A stretch of DNA of 64,000 nt from Schizosaccharomyces osmophilus (taxonomy: Eukaryota > Ascomycota > Schizosaccharomycetes > Schizosaccharomycetales > Schizosaccharomycetaceae): contig NC_079238.1 in NCBI RefSeq assembly GCF_027921745.1, positions 5,394,001-5,458,000 on the forward strand. The letters are read 5' to 3'. Shown here one piece after another: positions 1 through 9,084 of the stretch. Position 1 is the first letter of the stretch. Every line of letters begins with the position of its first letter. The notes below the pieces were generated by a model. It was not told the DNA's origin and ran no database searches. It saw only the letters and a program-made list of their open reading frames with translations. Made by a program: the position numbers and the translations under genes.

Positions 1-807
1 ATCGTCCTCTTTCTCTTCGTCTAGCTTTTGGGCACCTTCCTGAGTCGCAACAGTTCGTTGTTTTCCAATTTCAAAGGCTTTGGTACGATCAAACGCAGTT
101 TCTTCAAAAGTGAATAAGAAAAGAACAAAGGTAATGGCACAACAAATCAACCCCCACCAACCAATCCAGCGCCAACCTTGAGAGGAGGCAACGTATCCAG
201 CCGCCAGGGGACCGAGATACGTACCAACGGAGGTGGAAAGAATGTAAATACCAATTTTTATACCACGCTCATGTTCAAAAACAATTTCGGATAGAGAAAA
301 TTGGGTTAGAGCTTCTGAGGCGGATTCACTAATACCTACAAATGCCTGATTGGCAATTGAGTTTGGCGCATTTTTTGTCTTGGCAAACCATAAAGAGCCT
401 AGCATACCAAACACAAGACAGATCATATAAACGCAACGTCTTCCATACAACTGACTAGCAGGCATGAAGATATAGGTAAAGTAGCCAACGCAAATAAACA
501 AAACACCAGCAGCATTATCCATAGCGTCATAGGAAATGTCAAGTTGTTCATTCATTTGATCTTGGGCAGAACCAGCATCGTTTGCGATAGCACTGGTAAC
601 CAAAGTAAACACACAAATCATGGCAATATGCCAGTTTTTTCTATATGGTTCCCAATTCAAAGGATCATTTGGATCATCGGATGGCTGAGGTTGAAGCACA
701 ATATCCCCATCACGTTTTAATTCACTATTTTCCGAAGAAGCATAATGGTGATCTTTGACCATTATGGTCGTTCCTGGCAAACCGTCTAAAAACATGTCTG
801 CCTCCAT
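1..807 (-). CDS. MFS drug:H+ antiporter-like transporter (5' part, runs off the window)
   Basis: The N-terminal 269 codons of a major facilitator superfamily membrane transporter; the rest lies left of position 1. The reading starts at the ATG at 807, with a second in-frame ATG at 795. A hydrophilic head of about 60 residues precedes the first helix, which begins after a DPLNW motif typical of fungal DHA1-type carriers. Further helices follow, with the loop motif A around PASQLYGRR. The family exports small organic molecules from the plasma membrane in exchange for protons; the substrate cannot be read from sequence. In S. pombe a predicted membrane transporter (SPBC1271.10c, from memory) occupies the same place beside the mitochondrial carrier, so this is probably its ortholog. 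The frame is open to the window edge. Confidence 0.85.
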   Translation of the reverse strand, partial: MEADMFLDGLPGTTIMVKDHHYASSENSELKRDGDIVLQPQPSDDPNDPLNWEPYRKNWHIAMICVFTLVTSAIANDAGSAQDQMNEQLDISYDAMDNAAGVLFICVGYFTYIFMPASQLYGRRCVYMICLVFGMLGSLWFAKTKNAPNSIANQAFVGISESASEALTQFSLSEIVFEHERGIKIGIYILSTSVGTYLGPLAAGYVASSQGWRWIGWWGLICCAITFVLFLFTFEETAFDRTKAFEIGKQRTVATQEGAQKLDEEKEDD

Positions 808-2230
808 GGTATCGAAAAGAACTGGTAAAAGCTTACAGCAAATCTAGCGTGTACTGCGCTGAAGGAAACCAATCAGTAAAGCAGAACAAGAAACGAGAAG
901 CAAAAAAGAGAAAATGAGGCATACAAAGGCAATTATATAAGAGAATTAAATCCAAATGCCAAAAAAAAATAAAGGGAAAGAAAAGAAAACCAAAAGGCCA
1001 AGGGGTTAGAAAACGATACTTAAAGACGAACTCAATAACCCTTTTACTAGTAATATACAACAGAAACCAAAGTAATGCCTCCTAGATTTCTAAAGATAGT
1101 TTGGTACTTGATGAATAGAAACTATTCTGAATTATAAAGCAATAATCCCGTCAAAATAAATGTTCGGGAACTTTGCAATTCATGAACCAACGACTTCCAA
1201 ATGCGTTAAGCAGACAGAAAATAAAAGTAATTCCTAGAAAGTCAACAACCAACCTATAAACGAAACTAACAACGTCTATATAGCTTGTCGTAATTTTCGG
1301 GTCTATCACACAAGACGACGTCCGATAGAAAAAATTCTACAAAAACGGAAAAGAAAAGCTCACTGAGCCAGAGTCAAAGGAATAGACGAAAAGAAGAAAC
1401 AAAATAAAAACGTGAAGCTCACTAGAATAGATCCCGAAACCCAATCCGAAGAAGGAGTACAGGAGATGTAAAAAAAAAAAGCTTTTCTTCACCAAGCAAA
1501 CTGAACAGTGACAAATACACCAGGAATTAAAAATTAAACACGACCCTGTCTTTGTTGTCTTCCACGTTATGCCCCAGCTGAATGGTCTGTCAACTCATTA
1601 AGAGCTCTAAAAGTGTTTGGGAAAAAGCAACTTCAGTGAAGCAGTGCCGTGGAAGAACTGACGATAAGAAAAATGACGTACGAAAGGTAAACAAACAAAA
1701 AGAAAAGGCACGTAGAAAAATAAAAAGAATAAAAGTATAATATATTCAAAAGAAAGGTTTTGAGGAGGTTGTGATTCAGACGTTGATGTGTGCCATATGC
1801 TGCGGGTTCAAAAAATGAAGTTGAAGCAGTTGCCGCTGGAGGAAACAGTTTTGGGTAAATATTCATCAATTACAAAAGAGATTGAATATATTTAAGAGAG
1901 AAATTTCATACGTACGCTACTCAGAAATGATGTTTGCAGACCATTCCGTTTGTATATTATCTTAGACATTTGATATTATGATTTTATGAAAAGTTTTGCT
2001 TTCTCTTGATTCTTTCTTCTCTTCTTGAAATTAGTACAACAGCTGGTATCGAAAAGGATTTCTTATAATACTAAATGATACTCATCGCTCATTCACGCCG
2101 TCCACCAAGCAGCAATTTGTGAATATTTCTACCGGCCTGACATATGTGCCACCGACGTCCAAGCGACTGCATTGTCTCCTTTCATTTTGGACTTTTCTTC
2201 TTTTGGAAGTAAAACAAGAATTTATTTGTC
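808..2230. other. Intergenic region, 1.4 kb
   Basis: Divergent promoter region between the MFS transporter and the mitochondrial carrier gene. It is AT-rich with short A/T runs. The short open frames here show no recognisable protein similarity. I see no RNA gene, repeat or mobile element. Confidence 0.6.
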
Positions 2231-3292
2231 ATGCAAGACAAAGAAGTTCAATGGAAACCCATGCTGGTAGGCTTTTTTCCCTCCAACAGAAATGAGATTT
2301 TTTGAATGGTTTATTAACAAGCGATTTTGCTGCAGGTAGGTGGTGCGGCTGGTCTTGTTGCAGGTATGTTTTCTTTCTCCAATTGCAAAAATGCTTTGGA
2401 CAGGTTTTTGTTTTTGAATGGTTCAACGAACTAACGCATTTGATTAGAAACTTTGGTATGTCAAAGACAAGCATAAATATTATTCGTAATCAAAGAATTT
2501 TATAATTAACTGAATACGAAACCTACAGGTATTTCCTATATCAACTATTATTACAAGAGTGCAGTCATCGATTCCCTTTTACCAAGCAGGTGGATTCAGG
2601 CATTTGTATCGGGGCCTCAGTAGTGTTTTAGTGAGCACGCTTCCCTCAAGTATGTCAAGAGTAAAAGTAACGGTCTTGGATGATGATGATGTTAACTTGG
2701 TTATGTAGCCTCGTCGTTTTTCTTTATTTATGAATATGCAAAGCAAAAACAGAAACCGGGTGCTCAAAACCATCTTGTATCAGCTTCTGTAGCTGAAATA
2801 TTCTCTTGTGCTATTTTGGCGCCTGCGGAAGCTATTCGACAACGAGCCCAAACATCAAAGATGTCTTTGTCAAAGATTGTTTCAACCTTTTTTCATTCTC
2901 GCAAAGATGTTTGGCAGTCTTTCAAAGGGATGTCTATAAGAAATGTCCCAGCTACAGCATTTCAGTTCGTTCTCTACGAGAAATTTAAGTCGAAATTTAC
3001 AGAGTCCGACAAATTGTTTGGCGCTCCTAAAGGTGCCGCTTTAAGTGGAGCCATAACGGCAGCGGTTTTAACTCCCTTAGATGTCATCAAAACACAAATC
3101 AATCTACAGCCTGATGATTATAAGACAACCATTCGGCGAACTTACCAGCGTCATGGTGTCTTTGGGTTTTTCAAAGGTCTTTCATTACGTGTTTTCGCTG
3201 CTTCTTTGGGTCTCTCCATATATTTAGGAACGTATGAATATTTCAAAAATCATCTCCATATCCAGCGTCTCCGAGACCAGCATGTCGATTAA
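2231..3292 (+). CDS. Mitochondrial carrier, Pet8-like (S-adenosylmethionine type), 5 exons
   Basis: A mitochondrial inner-membrane carrier of 258 residues most like yeast Pet8, which brings S-adenosylmethionine into the matrix. I assemble exons 2231-2266, 2336-2363, 2448-2455, 2529-2649 and 2709-3292; phases join perfectly and the total is 259 codons including the stop. Matches to Pet8 include the block RHLYRGLSS, the second-repeat signature PAEAIRQR and the third-repeat PLDVIKT. The third exon is only 8 nt, supported because it restores the frame and joins the conserved GLVA...VFP stretch. The first-repeat signature PX[DE]XX[KR] reads PISTII, so both charged residues are gone. S. pombe has a carrier gene in this order (SPBC1271.11, from memory). 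The carrier call is strong; the SAM substrate is inferred from family resemblance and is weakened by the altered first motif. Confidence 0.85.
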
Positions 3293-3809
3293 AAAAAAAC
3301 TCTACGAGGTGACAATTGGCATTTATACTACGATGGATTGCTGATCCAAAAGACCAAAAAATAAGTGTACAGTCATTCTATGGATTGTGTTTACAATTCT
3401 ATGATATCTCTTTTTTGCTTGAAAACCTTCTTTACTTTCTAATATATTGAAATTTTGAACCCTCTTACTTACCTTTCGTTTTATTTTCCTAAATTCCTCA
3501 ACATTATCAATATGTAGTAAACAACAAACATGGCAGAATAATAGTAGTTATTTATAAATAAAAAAGGAGAATTGCTCAGCATAATCATTTTCGATTTTGT
3601 GTTCATTTTCATTTTGTTTGTTTACCATTGAAGAGTGTGTACTATTCCATGGTAATTACTTTAGCGAAACTGCGTATTGCTGTTTACCGTAACGGTTTCG
3701 GCCACCTTACGATGATCATGCTTCTTCTGGGCAGATGCACTATCCTTACCCAAACTCACCTGGAATTTTGTCTGCCATTGAAACCACGTATCCTTTGCAT
3801 ATCCTCGTC
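3293..3809. other. Intergenic region with FLEX-like site
   Basis: A 517-bp region between the carrier and the oxysterol-binding protein gene. It contains T/A-rich sequence and one FLEX-like forkhead site, listed separately. An in-frame upstream extension of the next gene's first exon reaches 3735, so the leader may be partly translated. Confidence 0.6.
3612..3625 (-). promoter_or_regulatory. FLEX-like forkhead (Mei4-type) site
   Basis: The complement reads GTAAACAAACAAAA, which fits the FLEX consensus bound by the meiotic forkhead factor Mei4 in S. pombe (known from the literature). It lies about 190 bp upstream of the start codon of the oxysterol-binding protein gene at 3810. Function here is inferred from the sequence match only. 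Confidence 0.45.
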
Positions 3810-5500
3810 ATGAGTAGTAAACAGACTAGTTCAGACGATTCCCGTGACAGCGAGGGAAATAAAAAGATTCGTGGAAACTCAAAGTACGTTGTTTTCAACT
3901 TGAGAATTGAATACTAACTTTGTTTATTCTAGAAATACTTGGCTGGTATGGTAATAAACGGAAGGAAAGACTTCTTTCCCGATGTTGTTTGATGATTTCG
4001 GTTATTAACAGATTCAAAGTCTTTCCTAAAGAGTATCGCTACGTTGTAAGTAATTCGGGACGACTTCATTGGAATGGATTGTGCTGCAACATCAAGGGAA
4101 AGGTTCCAACGAGAAACGATCTTGGTCTGCGTGTTTCAATAATTTTATGCTGCTCGTCTGTACGCCGTAACTCCGCTTGCTAACACTAGCTCTTAGTTCT
4201 GGCGATTTATCCTCCTTAACTGCACCTTCATTTATTCTTTCAAGCACCTCTTTGATTGAGTATTCAGCTTATTGGGTAGGCTTTTCCGAATCACCTGAGC
4301 AGGCTGTGTTCTAACAATTTCACAGGCAGAACACCCCGATCTATTTGTTTCGCTACCTTCGGGTAAAACTCCTTTAGAACGTCAGCTGTTGGTAACCAAG
4401 TGGTTTGCTAGTACCCTTAAAAACCAATATGCTACTCGTAATGAACGTGTATGTAATGAAAAATTATTCTGTTTCTCTTTGCTGTGCCTATTTCAATACT
4501 AGTTTACAATCCACAAAGAAGAATCTTGGGACATAGAACGGGATTCGGTTATTCAAGTATAGTGACTTTGAAACTAACGTGATTGTAGTATGGATCTGAG
4601 AAGAAGCCTTTGAATCCGATCTTGGGAGAATTATTCTTCGGGAAATGGTCGACGAATTTGGATAAAGATACAGAATTGACTGCTGAACAAGTCTCTCACC
4701 ATCCTCCCATCTCTGCTTATCACATATACAACGCAGCTGCGGGCGTTCGCTTAGAAGGCTACAATGGTCATAAGAGCGGCTTTTCAGGCTCTCATATTCA
4801 CGTAAAACAAATTGGTCATGCCCGTTTAACGTTGGAACCTCACAATGAAGTGTACTATATCACCTTTCCTCTAGTTACATTGGAGGGATTGTGGTATGGA
4901 TGTAAGTCTTTTGATATACTTGTAGTTTGATGTTTGAAACGAAAGCTAATCCATGCAGCTCCATATATTGAATTGAACAAAAAATCACACATCATTTCCA
5001 CAGCTGGATACATGACTACGATTGAATACAGCGGCAAGGGTTACTTTACTGGAAAGAAAAACACTTTCAAAGCCTCCGTTCATCAAAATGATTCGAAATC
5101 CGAACCTTTGTATCGTATAGAAGGATCCTGGACAGGGATGCTAAAACTCGCAAATAGCGAGGGCCTAAAGCGCGGCGTCTGGGAAGATTGGCTTGATTGT
5201 ACAAACTATGCACCCATTAACATAGCTGTTCCTCCCATCGAAAGTCAGGGTGAATTTGAATCTAGACGCGTTTGGAAAAACTTTGCGGTTGCCTTGGACT
5301 CGGGAGACTATTCTGCCGCTAGCCAAGAAAAGTCGAAAATAGAAGATGAGCAGCGCCAGCTTAGACGTCAAGAGCAAACGAATAGTGAAACTTGGCAACG
5401 AAAGTTTTTTGAATGGCAAGAGTTGGACGAGGGCTTTTTAAAGGCTACTCAACATTTGAGGTACCCGATAGAAGAAGGATTGTGGAAGTTTAAACGTTAG
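3810..5500 (+). CDS. Oxysterol-binding protein, Kes1/Osh4 type, 7 exons
   Basis: A lipid-transfer protein that exchanges sterol for PI4P between membranes. Exons: 3810-3883, 3933-3945, 4020-4045, 4197-4275, 4326-4448, 4589-4901 and 4959-5500, giving 389 residues, close to S. pombe Kes1 (388, from memory). Visible family marks are SFLKSIAT, GDLSSLTAP, the fingerprint EQVSHHPP with preceding EKKPLNPILGELF, and a C-terminal stretch ending in LWKF. As in Kes1 there is no PH or ankyrin domain, so it is a short cytosolic OSBP-related protein. The start at 3810 begins MSSKQTSS; the frame stays open back to 3735. Exon 2 is 13 nt. The 140-nt intron 4449-4588 holds an in-frame 54-nt segment (4503-4556) flanked by splice-like dinucleotides. 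Position next to bL17m and ArgJ matches S. pombe SPBC1271.12. Confidence 0.9.
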
Positions 5501-6272
5501 ATGAGAATGCCGCCATTGCTTTCTCCGTAGAAACGCGCATCGCTGTTCGTTCTCTTTTTTATTGGCTCGTTTTCGTCGATATTACGCATCTGATGCGTGG
5601 CCATATATGTCCTGGTTCCGTCCTATTGTACGTTTATCATTGTCTTTTCAATATAAGTAGTCAATTTTTTATGCTATTCGCTACGAACTTTCTACAAATG
5701 CTGATCACCATGCATATTCATATTTGCAAAAAGGGATGTCATATAAATTCATTTAAATAATAAAAATCGTTTATGTGACATTTTTGTGATACACTATTTT
5801 TACTGTAGTTGAAATAGTTATATTGAACTTTATGATTTTATGCATTGAAATGAATGTTAAGCATTTATCTTCTCTGGTTTAAGAAGAAAAGAGCAACAAC
5901 CATTTCTGTCATTTATAAAAATTGTGACTTTTGTATTCCAAATCTTAATCACTGATGGTAGAAATGGTTTTCAGTTTACAATGGCCAGCTTGTTTCAAGT
6001 AAAGATTTTGACGAAAGATATGAAAAACAATTAGCTATAAATATTTTATTCTTAATTTCTTTGAAAGCAATTTGTATTTTTGAAATGAAGAGACAGCTGA
6101 GCTTGCCAACTGCGTCTCTTCATACATGTCCTGCATGACTATGGGTTTTTGAGTCTGAACTCTCCTCTCCACTAACCGACATTGCCAAAGGACCCAATTT
6201 TATGAGATTTGCATTGCTTCATTTTCGTATATAATATTTACGTTTTTAATTTATTATTGTATTACTTAAAAA
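5501..6272. other. Intergenic region, 0.77 kb
   Basis: AT-rich region between two plus-strand genes. A short imperfect hairpin with arms GAAGAGAC and GTCTCTTC lies near 6087-6120. No gene is recognisable. Confidence 0.55.
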
Positions 6273-6969
6273 ATGACTAAAACTGTCTATTTCCGAAAAT
6301 TGGGACGGCCAAGTGCTCATCGACAATCGTTACTAAGAAGCTTAGTGTATGTGTGGGATATGATATTTGTTTTTACAAAAGCTGTTTTAGAAATGGATGA
6401 TTAACTATTTGTGCAGAACATCTCTGGTGAAACACGAGAATATCCAGACAACATGGGCCAAAGCCAAAGAAGCACAGAAGCATGCTGAACATTTAATTAC
6501 GATGGCCAAAAAAGCAAGTCCTAAAAACAATCGACGCGATTTAGCGCAGGGAATGGTATTTGAACATAAGAGCACGTTGAATAAGGTGTTTGAGGTGCTG
6601 TTGCCTAGATATAATCAACGAAGATGCGGGTATACGCGTGTTTTGCGGATGCCTCCAAGATACGGAGACAATGCACCTCAAGCTATACTTGAATGGGTGG
6701 ATGGATCCAAGGACACGAGATTCCACATGACGGCGAAAGCAGTAGGAGTTGCTTTAGCGCACAAGCGACCTTTACATCCAATGACACGAGTGAATATGGA
6801 AAAAGTTTTGATGTTTAGGAAGAACGGTAAACAAGAGTTTGACCAGCTTGTGGAAAAGGCAAAAGAAGAAGAATCGACTCGACTTCAAGAAGAGTACAAA
6901 TCCGAAAAGGAAATCGAAGAAAAACCCTGGAAGCGTGGAGATCGTGTCCCTCTACCCAAATATGTATAA
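6273..6969 (+). CDS. mrpl8: Mitochondrial ribosomal protein bL17m, 2 exons
   Basis: Large-subunit mitoribosomal protein of the bacterial L17 family, 208 residues. Exons 6273-6346 and 6417-6969 are joined by an intron with donor GTATGT and acceptor TGTGCAG; the codon split GT|A restores the L17 signature LGRPSAHRQSLLRSLVTSLVKHE across the junction. The block ITMAKKASPKNNRRDL follows, then RYNQRRCGYTRVLRMPPRYGDNAP, matching the L17 core. A basic, charged tail of about 60 residues after the core is typical of fungal mitochondrial versions. It would act in the matrix in translation of mitochondrial mRNAs. S. pombe has bL17m between the OSBP and ArgJ genes (from memory), the same as here. Confidence 0.93.
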
Positions 6970-7702
6970 ACCATTTTGGCCTTTCCAATATGAATCAGCA
7001 AAGCTAGCTCATCACTCCTAGGCCACCACGTGCTAGAGATAATTTAGAAACGAAACGTGAAGTTGACTAGGCAGTCAAATGGGAAAGATTGTATGCCGTT
7101 ACAATTTTCCTTTTCGATAGGATTTTATCAAGAATTTATTTCTTGATTCCTTATGGATATCATGCATGTACCGTCACTCGACAATTGTACAAGAATAGAG
7201 AAAAAAGAATAGTTTCGAAAAAGTGCGACCGTAGTTATTGTAAGTGGAAGCTTTCAGAGTTGATTTTCAAAAAAGAATAATGCATCAAGTGCGACACTTT
7301 GAAAACTGAATATATTCTTCTTCTACTATATACCTATCTCTACCTATGCCTATACCTTAACCTGTAGCTTTCCAAGTTCTTATAAGGATACAGAGTAACT
7401 TACTGTAAACCATTTACGGTTCTTCAGCACGACATTATTTTGTTTTAGTGAAATTGCTTCCTTTCACTAAGCCTGTTTAAACAATGGAGGAAATTACAGT
7501 AAATGGTATATGAGAGTGGCAACGAGCTTGACGGCTTCTGTTATCTGAGATTTGTGATCCTTTCCATAAGCGGAAAATATTGGACGATAACAATAAGGTT
7601 CAAGTAAAGTTACGTCATTCCGCATGATATATTATATTTAAACTTTTGAAAGTCAGACGGGATTTATATAAGGGAATTTTCCCTTTTTGCTTTAGAAAGT
7701 GC

Positions 7703-7832
7703 TTTGGTTTTAGGCAACTATTCTTGGAGTTTTTTATTTTTTTTAACAAACTACTGCGTCCTGTATGCTAAAGGAGGAGTTTTTTGGAACGGAAAGAAAT
7801 GATTCCAAGGAAGTATGTTGCCTAAAACCAAA
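7703..7832. repeat. Inverted repeat, 16-bp arms, about 100-bp spacer
   Basis: The arms TTTGGTTTTAGGCAAC (7703-7718) and its exact complement (7817-7832) are separated by 98 bp. A second inner complementarity, CTTGGA against TCCAAG, extends the potential stem. The spacer is T-rich. It could be a structured RNA or the remains of an inverted insertion. Confidence 0.7.
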
Positions 7833-8153
7833 ACTTTGCAAAAGGCAATTTCGTCTCGATTTGTCTTTGGTGGTGGTGAAAGAGGGAGATAAATTTTTGA
7901 TTTTTTCTTTAAACTAGTTTTTGGTATTTTTATGATTTTAGATGAAGAGCATTCATGATCACTTCTCAAGCATGGTTGTAGCTTGAGAAGTGGATATCCT
8001 AAAGTCTAGGATTCAAGTACTGTGTTGTAAGTAAGTGTATATATATTTATGTTATAAAAGGTTATTTTGGAATTTTTGGCGATTGTCTTTAAACATTTTT
8101 TTTTGCGCTTACATGGAAGTATGTGAACGTACAAACAAATAAACAAACGAAAC

Positions 8154-8203
8154 GAACTGAAGTGAACTGAAATGAACTAAGATGAACTGAAATGAAACAA
8201 AGG
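8154..8203 (+). repeat. 10-bp tandem repeat (GAACTGAAAT type)
   Basis: Five consecutive imperfect 10-bp units start at 8154, 8164, 8174, 8184 and 8194, with consensus GAACTGAAAT. The surrounding stretch to about 8530 is strongly purine-rich on the plus strand, with further GATGAACGA-like units near 8274-8293. Confidence 0.75.
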
Positions 8204-8553
8204 GGTTGATGAATTCTTGTTGAAATATTGAACGCTTCGAAACAAAAGATGAAAAACATGAAACCGTTATAGATGAACGAGATGAACGAGAAGGAATCAA
8301 ACAGGAAACCCGAGCTATGGAACGTTGAAATTGAGAGCATGAAATCAAAACGCTTTGAACTCTGAAACGATGAAAATGAATCTTTGAAGGAACAAAACAA
8401 ACCAAACCTCATCAACTTGAACTATGAATCCTACTATGAACTGAAACCCAGGTATCAACCAATCTCTTGAAACAAAGCAACTACACCGAAAAGCAAGGTT
8501 TAAACTGTTAAAAAACTTTGTATTAAAGCAAAATAAACATGAAATCTCAGTTG

Positions 8554-8663
8554 AAAAGATCAACCAGAAACAAACAAAACAATTGGAATGGATAAATGAA
8601 ACAATGGAGGTGGAGGCTTTTTTGTCTGTTCCATTTGTTTTGTTTGTTTCTGGTTGATCTTTT
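8554..8663. repeat. Long near-perfect hairpin (33-bp arms, 44-nt loop)
   Basis: The left arm 8554-8586 and right arm 8631-8663 are reverse complements over 33 bp with one mismatch; the core AACCAGAAACAAACAAAAC appears inverted on the right. The 44-nt loop is 8587-8630. Such a long perfect stem is rare in compact yeast intergenic DNA. It lies about 420 bp upstream of the ArgJ start. I recognise no known RNA family. Confidence 0.85.
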
Positions 8664-8931
8664 AAAGTTTTTTAAACCGAAAGAGTCAAACCTTTTCGAA
8701 CTTGCGTAGGCTAAACAAATCCCAACTCGGTTCCCACTTGGATTCATCTCGTTACCGTTCGTTAATCTAAACCAACGGTGCAAATTGCTTCTCTCGTTTT
8801 AAACGGCCAAAACAGATGAAACGGTGGATGTCCATGGAGAGAAACAACGAGATTTGAGGATAAGTTTTGCTAAGGCAGAGATCAAAGTCCCATCAAAGAA
8901 AACAAGCACCAAAGGAAATTCAACAAAGATG

Positions 8932-8971
<40 letters not shown>

Positions 8972-9084
8972 ACAAAAGTCTTGTTGGGTCATTCATCAAT
9001 TTAAAATCTAGAGGATCAGACAAGATAAACAACCCCAATTGTCCTTAACTGTAGCAGTTCCCTTTCCTAAACCATCACTTTAAG

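Larger units (their letters stand above)
6970..9084. other. Long intergenic region with inverted repeats and A-rich tandem repeats, 2.1 kb
   Basis: No convincing gene is seen. The region holds an inverted repeat at 7703-7832, a purine-rich stretch with 10-bp tandem units near 8154-8203, a 33-bp-arm hairpin at 8554-8663 and a 32-nt T run at 8934-8965, each listed separately. Short open frames here are A-rich or T-rich translations without similarity to known proteins. It is the upstream region of the ArgJ gene. Confidence 0.65.

Noticed and set aside
8089-8783. Several overlapping minus-strand frames of 72-108 codons
   Set aside because: They translate the purine-rich repeat and hairpin region into Phe/Ser-rich peptides without similarity; composition explains the lack of stops.
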